DNA of 6,874 bases. Origin: a bacterium (GTDB lineage Bacteria > Vulcanimicrobiota > Xenobia > RGZZ01). The first letter of the stretch is position 1. Each line of letters begins with the position of its first letter. The stretch covers positions 1 to 6,874 of the forward strand of contig JAJXVI010000134.1 in the NCBI GenBank assembly GCA_021782195.1. The letters are read 5' to 3'. The notes beneath the pieces are model-generated. The model searched no databases. It saw only the letters and a program-made list of their open reading frames with translations, and was not told the origin of the DNA. Positions 1-5,961 of this stretch are shown in pieces. A program made the position numbers and the translations under genes.

Positions 1-1088
1 GGTCGGCGCGTGCTGAAGCCCACGTCGCTGATTCGCGACTGTTCGTGCGGTCCAACCAGTGATATGGCAGTTCCGGCCTGCCCGGCGCGTGCGGTGCGAC
101 CGATGCGGTGAACGTAGTCTTCAACCTTGTCCGGGAAATCGAAGTTGAAGACGTGCGAGACATGAGGAATGTCCAGGCCACGGGCGGCAACGTCGGTGGC
201 GACCAGTAGCGTGGTCTGCCCGCGGCGAAAACGTGAGAGCACCGCTTCTCGTGCGTCCTGCGAGAGGTCGCCGTGAAGAGCCTCGGCCGAGAAACCACGA
301 GTGCTCATGTCGTCCGCCAGCTCCGCGGCACCTACGCGCGTTCGCGTAAAACACAGGGCGCTCCGTACGTCTTCGACTTCCAGCAGACGAGCCAGTGCTG
401 CTCGCTTTGACGACTCCCCGACCACATGGTAGCGTTGCGTGACCTGCTCGACGGTCATCGTGTCGTTGCGCAGGTTCACGGCCTGCGGGTTGCGAAGGAA
501 TCGCTCGGCCAGCTTCTGCACGGGTGCCGGCATCGTAGCGGAGAAGAGCGCGGTCTGGCGCTCGGCAGGGGTGGCAGCAAGAATTGTCTCGACGTCCTCG
601 ATGAAGCCCATGCGCAGCATCTCATCGGCTTCGTCGAGAACCACGTGGCGCACGTCGGAGAGTATCAACGTGCCACGCTCGTGCAGGTCAAGTGCACGCC
701 CCGGGGTGCAGACCACAATGGAAACGCCGGCTTCCAGCCTCTTGCGCTGCCAGCTGTACGATTGCCCGCCGTAGACAGCAAACGCGTGCACGTCGAGGTG
801 GCGGCCGTAGCGCGTGATCGCTCGCGCGACCTGTATGGCCAGTTCGCGGGTGGGGGTGAGAACAAGACCCTGAAGTTTCGGTTGACGCTCGGTAAGCTCG
901 AGCTGGGTCAGCATGGGCAGCGCAAACGCTGCGGTCTTACCGGTTCCGGTGTGAGACTGGGCAATGATGTCGCGACCTTCGAGGAGCGCGGGAATGGCCG
1001 CAGCCTGGATTGCGGACGGGCTGGTGTAGCCAAGGTCCGTGACTGCCTGTACGACTTCTGCGCGCAGGCCGAGGGACGAAAAGGGCAT
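1..1088 (-). CDS. DEAD-box ATP-dependent RNA helicase (3' end outside window)
   Basis: ATP-dependent RNA helicase that unwinds short RNA duplexes; bacterial relatives (DeaD/CsdA, RhlE) work in ribosome assembly, RNA decay and cold adaptation in the cytoplasm. The 362 codons visible hold almost the whole two-domain core. Domain 1 has a Q-motif glutamine (Q28), motif I SHTGTGKT (45-52), Ia TPTREL (78-83), Ib TPGR (128-131), motif II DEAD (152-155) and motif III SAT (183-185). Domain 2 has motif IV LCFTRTR (about 246-252), motif V ATDVAARG (297-304) and motif VI HRIGRTARAG (327-336). The ATG at 1088 is chosen because AGGAG lies 9 nt upstream (1098-1102) and the protein begins just before the Q-motif, as expected. 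The C-terminal extension that separates DeaD, RhlE and similar types lies outside the window, so the subfamily is left open. The frame has no stop before the left edge. The family call is certain. Confidence 0.97.
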   Translation of the reverse strand, partial: MPFSSLGLRAEVVQAVTDLGYTSPSAIQAAAIPALLEGRDIIAQSHTGTGKTAAFALPMLTQLELTERQPKLQGLVLTPTRELAIQVARAITRYGRHLDVHAFAVYGGQSYSWQRKRLEAGVSIVVCTPGRALDLHERGTLILSDVRHVVLDEADEMLRMGFIEDVETILAATPAERQTALFSATMPAPVQKLAERFLRNPQAVNLRNDTMTVEQVTQRYHVVGESSKRAALARLLEVEDVRSALCFTRTRVGAAELADDMSTRGFSAEALHGDLSQDAREAVLSRFRRGQTTLLVATDVAARGLDIPHVSHVFNFDFPDKVEDYVHRIGRTARAGQAGTAISLVGPHEQSRISDVGFSTRR

Positions 1089-1457
1089 TTCTGGATTCTC
1101 CTGACGAGTCGGGCCTCTTCATCGCGTGGCCGTGGTGGCGCACGAAATGGCGCCAGTGGCCCGTTTTGGACGAGGGCGCGTGGGGTAGGGTGAGGAACCT
1201 GGATTTGAGACGTGAGGGGGAGGACCACCGGCGAAAACGCGGGCGCACGTGTTGACTGGGGCAAGGAGGCGTGCGCGGACGGGGAGAGAGCGATGGAGAT
1301 GGCCGGGAGGTTTCGGGTCGCGGCCCCAGGTGCTGTGGGAAGCATGCAGCTGACCGGGATCTGGCTCAGATGCGACTCGAAGCGCGGCGGAAAAAGTGGT
1401 CCCGGTTACTTTGTTGCGAAGCCGTGCGGGCCGGCCTGTTGCACGCGTAGCCTGCGG
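1089..1457. other. Non-coding stretch upstream of the helicase
   Basis: I see no convincing gene here on either strand; the open frames look like shadows with poor amino-acid patterns. Only the Shine-Dalgarno AGGAG at 1098-1102 is clear. At 1393-1412 a weak inverted repeat (AAAGT, 10-nt loop, ACTTT) is followed on the minus strand by a run of five T, and could be a weak terminator for minus-strand transcripts. No well-spaced -35/-10 pair stood out. DEAD-box helicase genes of the CsdA type can have long 5' leaders, so part of this may be transcribed leader; that is inference only. Confidence 0.4.
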
Positions 1458-1674
1458 TTACGTGGCTTTCTGCCCTGGAAGGTTGAAGATCAACGCAGGG
1501 ATGTCAAAAGGAGTCTCGGTCCTTATCCGGCTGTCAGCGAATTCCCGTGAGATCAATCGGAGGTCTGCGGTGAGGAGGATGAGTTCTCTGAGGGTGTAAG
1601 GTCCCGGGGAGCCAACCGTCGAAGTGACTCATGTCTTGCGTGAGCACGGGAGAGAATCGTGCGTAGATGCCCAT
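1458..1674 (-). pseudogene. Frame-disrupted small ORF, unknown family
   Basis: Two adjoining minus-strand frames both look protein-like, and neither makes sense alone. One opens with ATG at 1674 (MGIYARFSPVLTQ, then a second Met at 1632, MSHFDGWLPG). It turns into a proline/histidine-rich string after a CCCCGGG tract near 1603-1609. From that tract the next frame reads YTLRELILLTADLRLISREF, then DIPALIFNLPGQ, and ends at TAA 1458-1460. That second frame has no ATG or GTG of its own and is closed upstream by TGA. Skipping one base in the C/G tract joins the two into about 71 residues. It could be a decaying gene, a sequencing indel, or chance. I recognise no family. Confidence 0.3.
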
Positions 1675-1684
1675 CCGAGGGAGC

Positions 1685-1709
1685 CTGTCCGGTGATGCGG
1701 GTCGGACAG
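1685..1709 (-). terminator. Hairpin after the CARDB gene, possible terminator
   Basis: A perfect 7-bp inverted repeat, CTGTCCG and CGGACAG around an 11-nt loop, starts about 30 nt after the CARDB stop codon on the minus strand. It is well placed to end that transcript, but no T-run follows. It may therefore be a Rho-assisted site or a 3' stability structure rather than a classical intrinsic terminator. Confidence 0.3.
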
Positions 1710-1738
1710 AACTGCCCTCAGACCGTTTGTCGTGCGGC

Positions 1739-2242
1739 TTATTCAGCGAGCAGTGTTCCGGGTGCAGCACCATCGCGCGGATGGGGAATGGGAATCGGAG
1801 GTATTGGAGGAGTCGGAGGATTGGGGGGTTGCTGAGGCATGATGCTGATGTAGGTGTCGTTGTTGTCCTTGCGCGTTTCCTTGACGGCGTTCTCGGGGTC
1901 TGCAGTGGCATCAACCCAGTAGATATTCTGGAAGGGTGTGGTGTCGAGCGGGCCCATCTGCTGGAGGGTTTCGCTTGCGCCAGCTTTCAGGCCGTCCTTG
2001 ACGCGGGCTTCCTGGTCAAGACCGTCGCTGGTGATGCGCACGTTGAAGGGGGGAGCGTCGCGGTCGCCTTGATTGTGTACGGTCACATCGAAATACACGG
2101 CTTCTCCCGGAAACGGGAAGGAGTCGGAAGGGTTGATGCTATCGATGACAAGATCCGCGCCGTGTTGAGGAGGGCCTTGTGTGGAAGCATGAGGACGAAC
2201 ACCTGTCATCGCGGCATTGTGGTTGGCGGAGATCGGATTCAT
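1739..2242 (-). CDS. CARDB-domain protein with proline-rich C-terminal tail
   Basis: Small protein of 167 residues with one Ig-like CARDB fold (cell-adhesion-related domain in bacteria). The domain spans about residues 30-134: it opens with ADLVIDSI, continues with FDVTVHNQGD and the APPFNVRI strand, and closes with the characteristic WVDATADPENAVKE followed by DNND and a final strand. CARDB modules usually sit in secreted or surface proteins, but no signal peptide or membrane helix is visible; the N-terminus (MNPISANHNAAMTG) is polar. After the domain comes a Pro-rich stretch (about 136-155, PPNPPTPPIPPIPIP) and a short end, LLAE. The ATG at 2242 is preferred over the one at 2251, because AGAGG at 2252-2256 abuts the upstream ATG but is 9 nt from this one. 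A promoter-like element lies just upstream. Ligand and location are unknown. The domain call is strong; the function is not assigned. Confidence 0.85.
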   Translation of the reverse strand: MNPISANHNAAMTGVRPHASTQGPPQHGADLVIDSINPSDSFPFPGEAVYFDVTVHNQGDRDAPPFNVRITSDGLDQEARVKDGLKAGASETLQQMGPLDTTPFQNIYWVDATADPENAVKETRKDNNDTYISIMPQQPPNPPTPPIPPIPIPHPRDGAAPGTLLAE

Positions 2243-2251
2243 GGAAAGCAT

Positions 2252-2256
2252 CCTCT
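2252..2256 (-). promoter_or_regulatory. Ribosome binding site deciding the CARDB start
   Basis: AGAGG on the minus strand lies 9 nt before the ATG at 2242. It directly touches the other in-frame ATG at 2251, which leaves no spacer for that start. Confidence 0.6.
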
Positions 2257-2281
2257 CGAGAGTGTCTGGATTATTTCCCTT

Positions 2282-2310
2282 ATCATAGCGTCATCTGGCG
2301 CGGAGGTCTA
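2282..2310 (-). promoter_or_regulatory. Candidate sigma70-type promoter for the CARDB gene
   Basis: On the minus strand, TAGACC (2305-2310, four of six matches to TTGACA) is followed after exactly 17 nt by TATGAT (2282-2287, five of six matches to TATAAT). Transcription would start near 2275 and give a leader of about 33 nt before the CARDB ATG. The element sits in the 168-nt gap after the rhomboid gene. CARDB therefore probably has its own transcript. Confidence 0.5.
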
Positions 2311-2386
2311 CCACCGGATGTTAACAGCCGGCCATGATCTGCGGGCCCGGACCAAATCTTTTCTGCGGCAGGCGGCCAGTGCTCCC

Positions 2387-2410
2387 GCCCGGTTTCTTCG
2401 CAAGCCGGGC
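2387..2410 (-). terminator. Hairpin immediately after the rhomboid stop
   Basis: GCCCGG pairs with CCGGGC, with an inner CTT/AAG pairing around GCG, directly behind the rhomboid TAG (2411-2413). No T-run follows, so the terminator call is tentative. Its place between the rhomboid gene and the CARDB promoter fits a transcription boundary. Confidence 0.35.
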
Positions 2411-3709
2411 CTACCCCCCACGGAACAGAATCGGCGAGAGCAGTCCCTGGGCGTGTTGCCAGGCGTAGCGTACGACTTCCACCTCATTGACGAAAGGCAA
2501 TAAACCGATGAGCAGCAGGAGTCGGTTCCCGTTTCTGGAGTGTATCAGGTCCTGTCCTGGGCAGCTCATCAGAAACATCGCGGTCAATACACCGCCCAGC
2601 AGTCCCCCCACGTGGGCTGCATTGTCGATGCCGGGACCCATCCCGATCAGCAGATTCACGACAATGCACGGGGCGATCCACCCGAGGAGCCCGACTCGTT
2701 GGCGGTGGGGAATGGAGTCGCGCGCGACCCAGGCGACCCAGGCGAGTGCTCCGAACATGCCGAACAGGGCACCTGAAGCTCCCGCCCCCAGGACTGGGGC
2801 CGAGGCGTGCTGCCAGACGCTGTTGAGAGATCCAGTGAGACCCGCTACTGCGTAGAGCCCGAGGAAGGTCGACGTTCCCAGTAGACTTTCCAGGACCGGC
2901 CCGACCTGAATGAGGGCAATCATGTTCACCGCAAGGTGCAACCATCCGATGTGAAGGAAGGTGGCGCCCCAGAGTCGGAACCACTGCCCCTCGAGCACGT
3001 CTGAGGCGTCCAGGGCGCCGAAACGCAGAAGTACGTCAGGATTCGTTGCTCCTCCAGCGCCTGTCGTAAGGACGAAGACGGCCGCGCACGTTGCTGCAAT
3101 TGCCCACGTTCCCACGGGCGCAGTCGTCCCTGACTCTCGCGCCAACCGTATCTTCCTGCGTGTACGCGGGGTGCTGTGTTGTTCATTGCTCGAAGGGGCA
3201 ATGCAGCTCTTGACGTCGCGACGCGGCAGGGTATCGCCTGAAGCATCCGAGTGCGTCAGGTCGTGACCGAACGTGTTACGCAGGGTTGCGAAGATGCTGG
3301 CGGCCGACGGTGCACGGGCGGGCAGCCTGGCGGTCCCATCTGACAGGGAATACCATCCCCCATATATCCGAGGGGCGCGCCATCCTGTCTTGATGGACCC
3401 GACCATGGTGGCTCGAGTGGCCGGCAGGCAGTCGTCTCCGACCAGGAAGATGACGACGAGCGCACGCCAGTTGCACGGTGGAGAACCTGCCCGCATCCAC
3501 GTTTCGAGTTCCACGAGATAGTCGGCAATCTGGCGGGCACTGAACTGGTCCCCGCCAAGCAGCTGCACCCCGAAGTCGCCGCCGTCGAGCAGTGTGCCTG
3601 GGTGCCCTGTCGAAGCACCAACCTTCGGCTCGAAGCTGACGCGTTCCATTCTCAGGGTGCCAAGTCCGAGTGCGGCGCGGGTGACGTGGTTCCATTGAGG
3701 ACTGTCCAA
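2411..3709 (-). CDS. Rhomboid-family intramembrane serine protease with unusual N-terminal domain
   Basis: Rhomboids cut other membrane proteins inside or near their transmembrane helices in the cytoplasmic membrane. From the TTG at 3709 the protein has 432 residues. The C-terminal half is a rhomboid: a first helix (about 200-218), WFRLWGATFLH, the HLAVN motif (H258, N262), the catalytic serine in GASGALFG (S312) and the catalytic histidine in NAAHVGG (H366). Six hydrophobic segments are visible, plus a seventh after the core (about 397-406, LLLLIGLLPF). Both catalytic residues are present, so the protease is probably active. Residues 1 to about 150 form a soluble domain I do not recognise, followed by a polar Ser/Thr/Arg linker. 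The TTG at 3709 has AAAGGA at 3716-3721. The frame is open further, to a TTG at 3784, but that stretch reads poorly. The gene follows the CoA-transferase by about 110 nt on the same strand and may share its transcript. Family certain, start fairly sure. Confidence 0.9.
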   Translation of the reverse strand: MDSPQWNHVTRAALGLGTLRMERVSFEPKVGASTGHPGTLLDGGDFGVQLLGGDQFSARQIADYLVELETWMRAGSPPCNWRALVVIFLVGDDCLPATRATMVGSIKTGWRAPRIYGGWYSLSDGTARLPARAPSAASIFATLRNTFGHDLTHSDASGDTLPRRDVKSCIAPSSNEQHSTPRTRRKIRLARESGTTAPVGTWAIAATCAAVFVLTTGAGGATNPDVLLRFGALDASDVLEGQWFRLWGATFLHIGWLHLAVNMIALIQVGPVLESLLGTSTFLGLYAVAGLTGSLNSVWQHASAPVLGAGASGALFGMFGALAWVAWVARDSIPHRQRVGLLGWIAPCIVVNLLIGMGPGIDNAAHVGGLLGGVLTAMFLMSCPGQDLIHSRNGNRLLLLIGLLPFVNEVEVVRYAWQHAQGLLSPILFRGG

Positions 3710-3715
3710 GCCTGG

Positions 3716-3759
3716 TCCTTTCTTCTCGCCGAGAAGGTCGGTCGTCTGGCGAGAAGGTC
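3716..3759 (-). promoter_or_regulatory. Leader hairpin and repeats before the rhomboid ribosome binding site
   Basis: AAGGA (3716-3720) lies 6 nt before the rhomboid TTG start. Just upstream in the transcript, CTTCTC-GGC-GAGAAG (3722-3736) forms a perfect hairpin that touches the ribosome binding site. A second copy of the left arm, within GACCTTCTC, sits 20 nt further upstream (3751-3759 against 3731-3739), so the GAGAAG arm has two possible partners. This could tune translation of the protease, but no experiment or conservation supports it here. Confidence 0.35.
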
Positions 3760-3819
3760 CATGGCTTCGGGGACGTGCTCGCAACCCCCTCCCTTGCGGT
3801 AGCCTCTGTCAGATGTCTG

Positions 3820-5097
3820 TCAGTTGAGTGCAAACATCCGGTGTGAGGCTGCCTCACGTCGGAGGGTCGTGCGGAAGTCCGGATGCGCGATGGAAATCAG
3901 CGCTTCTGCGCGTTCTGCGAATGACATGCCGTGAAGATTGACCGCTCCAAATTCGGTCACGACCCAGTGAACGTGCCCGCGCGTGGTAACCACTCCTGCG
4001 CCGGGTCGCAGCGTTCCCACAATTCGGGACACCTTGCCATCCCTCGCGGTGGAGGGAAGCGCGATAATCGGACGCCCGTTCATCGCCAGCGCGGCGCCGC
4101 GGATGAAGTCCATCTGTCCCCCGATTCCGGAGAAGATGCGAGGGCCGAGGGAGTCGGCACAGACCTGACCCGTGAGGTCGACCTCAATCGCGCTGTTTAT
4201 CGCGACCATGTTGGCGTGGCGGCGAATGAGCGCAGAGTCGTTCGTGTAGTCACACGGGTGGAACTCGATCATCGGATTGTCGTCGATCAGATCGTACAGC
4301 CGTCGCGACCCGCTCACAAAACTCGTGATAACGTGGCCCCGGTGCACTTCCTTGCGAAGATTCGTGACGGCCCCCGCCTCCACCAGGTCGACGACCGGGT
4401 CGGAAAACATCTCGGTATGGATTCCCAGGTCGGATCGCGTCAGCAGGTGTCGTGCCGTCGCGTTGGCAATCTGGCCAATGCCCAGTTGCAGGGTGTCTCC
4501 GTCGCGGACGAACTCCGCAACGCGCCGCCCGATGGCCGTTTCGATTTCGCTGCTTGAAGCGGGCGGACTCTCGACGAGGGGGCGATCGGTTTCAACGAAA
4601 CGATCGATTCGGCTGATGTGCACGAAGCTGTCGCCGTGGGTTCGCGGCATCTGTCGGTTGATTTCCGCGATCACGACCCGCGCGTTGTCGGCGGCGGCAC
4701 GCGCCGTATCGACCGATGGGCCCAGGCTGCACCACCCGTGACGGTCTGGGGGCGAAAGCTGCAGCACTGCCACGTCAAGGTCGACTTTGCGCGACCGGAA
4801 GAGCCATGGAATATCTGAAAGGAAGATGGGGACGGCTTCCGCGCGCCCCTCGGCGACTGCCTGACGGATATTCTCACCCACGAACAGCGCAATCGATCGT
4901 AAGCGCGGGTTGTTCGCGGTGGGAAGCGTGCCGTTGATGTGCAGGTGATAGAGCTTTACGTCGTGGAGCCGCTCGTCAGCGTTGATCGCCTCCATCAGGG
5001 GAAGCGGAAGCGCTGACGCGCCGTGCACGAAGACCTTATGCCCGGGCTGGATGACGTCGATGGCGCTGGCCGCACTGACTGGCGACCGGTAGTTCAC
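3820..5097 (-). CDS. Acetyl-CoA hydrolase / CoA-transferase family protein (4-hydroxybutyrate CoA-transferase-like)
   Basis: Cytoplasmic class I CoA-transferase family enzyme that moves CoA between carboxylic acids, or hydrolyses acyl-CoA, through a glutamyl-CoA intermediate. Its 425 residues match the usual length of about 430. Visible signatures are SPPDRHGWCSLGPSVD (116-131), a GIGQIANA loop (206-213), LGIHTEMFSD (224-233) with the likely catalytic glutamate E229, GIGGQMDFIRGA (324-335), IALPST (345-350) and a C-terminal VTEFGAVNLHGMS (380-392) followed by AHPDFR. These resemble 4-hydroxybutyrate CoA-transferase (AbfT) more than the longer ScpC/Cat1 type, but the substrate cannot be read from sequence. 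The GTG at 5097 is chosen because the protein then begins like family members (MNYRSPVSAASAIDVI). The longer frame to GTG 5160 adds a cysteine-rich stretch that is really another gene read out of frame. The start overlaps that gene's stop (GTGA) and has no ribosome binding site of its own, pointing to translational coupling. Confidence 0.92.
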   Translation of the reverse strand: MNYRSPVSAASAIDVIQPGHKVFVHGASALPLPLMEAINADERLHDVKLYHLHINGTLPTANNPRLRSIALFVGENIRQAVAEGRAEAVPIFLSDIPWLFRSRKVDLDVAVLQLSPPDRHGWCSLGPSVDTARAAADNARVVIAEINRQMPRTHGDSFVHISRIDRFVETDRPLVESPPASSSEIETAIGRRVAEFVRDGDTLQLGIGQIANATARHLLTRSDLGIHTEMFSDPVVDLVEAGAVTNLRKEVHRGHVITSFVSGSRRLYDLIDDNPMIEFHPCDYTNDSALIRRHANMVAINSAIEVDLTGQVCADSLGPRIFSGIGGQMDFIRGAALAMNGRPIIALPSTARDGKVSRIVGTLRPGAGVVTTRGHVHWVVTEFGAVNLHGMSFAERAEALISIAHPDFRTTLRREAASHRMFALN

Positions 5098-5195
5098 GGG
5101 AGCAGGTGTTGGAGCGCAAAAATTGCAGCACCCACTGATGCAGCGGCATAGATCAGACACCAGAGGTTCTGGATTGCTTCGTCGGTGAGCTTCAA
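5094..5195 (-). CDS. Small single-helix membrane peptide upstream of the CoA-transferase
   Basis: A 33-residue frame starting at TTG 5195: a short polar start (MKLTDEAIQN), then about 22 mostly hydrophobic residues from LWCLIYAAASVGAAI to ALQHLLP. This is the pattern of a one-pass membrane peptide. Its TGA (5096-5094) overlaps the CoA-transferase GTG as GTGA, the classic coupling arrangement, and explains why that gene lacks its own ribosome binding site. AAGGG (5207-5211) lies 11 nt before the TTG, somewhat far. The frame is closed upstream by TGA at 5211-5213, so no longer start exists. I know no family. It may tether or regulate the CoA-transferase or act in the membrane; that is inference. 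The weak start codon keeps confidence moderate. Confidence 0.5.
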   Translation of the reverse strand: MKLTDEAIQNLWCLIYAAASVGAAIFALQHLLP

Positions 5196-5206
5196 GGTCG
5201 GGGGGG

Positions 5207-5221
5207 CCCTTCAGTCAAGGG
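5207..5221. promoter_or_regulatory. Inverted repeat CCCTT-N5-AAGGG in the divergent region
   Basis: A perfect 5-bp inverted repeat with 5-nt centre lies just downstream of the candidate minus-strand promoter and near the start of the minus-strand transcript. It could be an operator. It also supplies AAGGG as a possible ribosome binding site on each strand. Confidence 0.25.
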
Positions 5222-5235
5222 TTGATTGTGGCCCT

Positions 5236-5241
5236 ATTATC
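5236..5241 (-). promoter_or_regulatory. Candidate -10 element for the peptide / CoA-transferase transcript
   Basis: GATAAT on the minus strand matches TATAAT in five of six positions, in one of the few AT-rich patches of the window. It would place the transcript start near 5229, about 34 nt before the TTG at 5195. The -35 region (TGGCTT near 5259-5264) is weak. Confidence 0.35.
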
Positions 5242-5544
5242 ATTCGCATTGCTGAACGAAGCCATCAGTCGATCACCCTATGGCGTGTCGGGACTCTACC
5301 TGCCGAAGATGGTTGCCTTCCGCGTCGGTCGCGGGTAGGGCACGCTTTTCGCGTCAGGTGACCGGCGGGAATACGCTGCGCGCCGGGCGGACGTTCCGCG
5401 AACTGGCCTGTCAGGCATGCGCGTGACGTTGGCGCAGGACGGGGGCGTCCCCGCGATGCGCGCCCGATTGAGAGGGGATCTGGCGAGCCCGGTGAAGGTG
5501 CAGTCACATGATTTTTCCTGTGGACCCAGGAAGGGAGTCAACCG
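5242..5544. other. Divergent intergenic region and structured leader of the cobalamin-subunit gene
   Basis: No gene of normal size is supported here. The plus strand can form several GC-rich hairpins: GCGGA-CGT-TCCGC (5387-5399); a nested structure with GGCGC/GCGCC outside (5431-5435 with 5460-5464) and GGGG/CCCC inside (5441-5444 with 5449-5452); and TTCCTG/CAGGAA (5515-5520 with 5527-5532) at the ribosome binding site. A 36-codon plus-strand frame with a ribosome-binding-site-like AAGGG exists (GTG 5228 to TAG 5336-5338) but is weak. I found no clear plus-strand promoter and no convincing match to the cobalamin riboswitch. Confidence 0.4.
5515..5537 (+). promoter_or_regulatory. Ribosome binding site of the cobalamin-subunit gene inside a hairpin
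   Basis: The strong purine run AGGAAGGGAG (5528-5537) sits 7 nt before the ATG at 5545. Its first half is the right arm of a 6-bp hairpin, TTCCTG-TGGACC-CAGGAA (5515-5532). Folding would partly hide the site, leaving GGGAG free. Confidence 0.45.
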
Positions 5545-5961
5545 ATGCCCAGGGGCAGAATTCTCATCGGCAAGCCCGGCCTTGATGGCCACGACCGTGG
5601 TGCGAAGTACGTTGCGCACCTGTTGCGCGACGCGGGTTACGAAGTCATCTACACGGGAATCCGACGCAGTCCGGAACAGATTGTCGCGACGGCCATCCAG
5701 GAGGACGTGCAGGCCATCGGTCTTTCGCTCCTCTCGGGAGCTCACAACGTCCTTTTCAAGCGGGTCATCGACCTGCTTGCCGCGCAGGGTGCGTCCGACG
5801 TGGTGGTGTTCGGGGGGGGGACGATTCCCGACCGAGATCTCGAGGGGTTGCGCGCCATGGGGGTGCGGGCCATCTTTACTCCGGGTACGCCAGCCACTAC
5901 CATCGTGGCGACCGTGTCCCAACTCCTGGAGGCATCGAGTGGTCGCTCCCTCGCGGGTTGA
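5545..5961 (+). CDS. Cobalamin-binding small subunit of a methylmalonyl-CoA-mutase-type enzyme
   Basis: Free-standing B12-binding subunit (138 residues) of an adenosylcobalamin-dependent acyl-CoA mutase. It holds the cofactor while a separate large subunit binds the acyl-CoA and carries out radical rearrangement, for example methylmalonyl-CoA to succinyl-CoA. The base-off/His-on signature is complete: KPGLDGHDRGAK (10-21) with D14, H16 as cobalt ligand and G19; then the loop SLLSGAH (61-67), FGGGTIP (89-95) and FTPGT (111-115). Together these are the full Rossmann-like domain seen at the C-terminus of one-chain mutases. The length matches small subunits such as archaeal McmB, IcmB and HcmB (about 136-145), so isobutyryl- or 2-hydroxyisobutyryl-CoA mutase cannot be excluded without the large subunit, which is absent here. 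A strong ribosome binding site supports the start. The next gene begins inside it. A run of nine G (5812-5820) encodes three glycines and is a spot prone to indels. Confidence 0.93.
   Translation: MPRGRILIGKPGLDGHDRGAKYVAHLLRDAGYEVIYTGIRRSPEQIVATAIQEDVQAIGLSLLSGAHNVLFKRVIDLLAAQGASDVVVFGGGTIPDRDLEGLRAMGVRAIFTPGTPATTIVATVSQLLEASSGRSLAG
5928..5932 (+). promoter_or_regulatory. Ribosome binding site deciding the MeaB-type start
   Basis: GGAGG lies 6 nt before the GTG at 5939, inside the last codons of the cobalamin-subunit gene. This fixes a GTG start with a 23-nt gene overlap. Confidence 0.65.

Noticed and set aside
426..1193. Long plus-strand open frame of 255 codons
   Set aside because: It lies opposite the helicase, whose motifs are complete on the minus strand; the plus-strand translation has no domain-like pattern.
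1089..1738. Possible tRNA or other structural RNA in the long gap
   Set aside because: No T-loop GGTTCRA signature, acceptor pairing or known RNA core motif found on either strand.
3710..3784. Longer rhomboid start at TTG 3784
   Set aside because: The added residues are Arg/Ser-rich and cover the hairpin leader; TTG 3709 has AAAGGA at good spacing.
5095..5160. Longer CoA-transferase start at GTG 5160 with a cysteine-rich N-terminus
   Set aside because: No ribosome binding site, no match to the family N-terminus, and the stretch is better explained as the membrane peptide read in another frame.
5340..5430. Cobalamin-riboswitch look-alike (GGGAA, then CCGCGAACTG, then GTCAGG)
   Set aside because: Only scattered fragments match. 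The GGTG-plus-CC element and the full B12 box are missing, and known riboswitches of this class mostly control uptake and synthesis genes.
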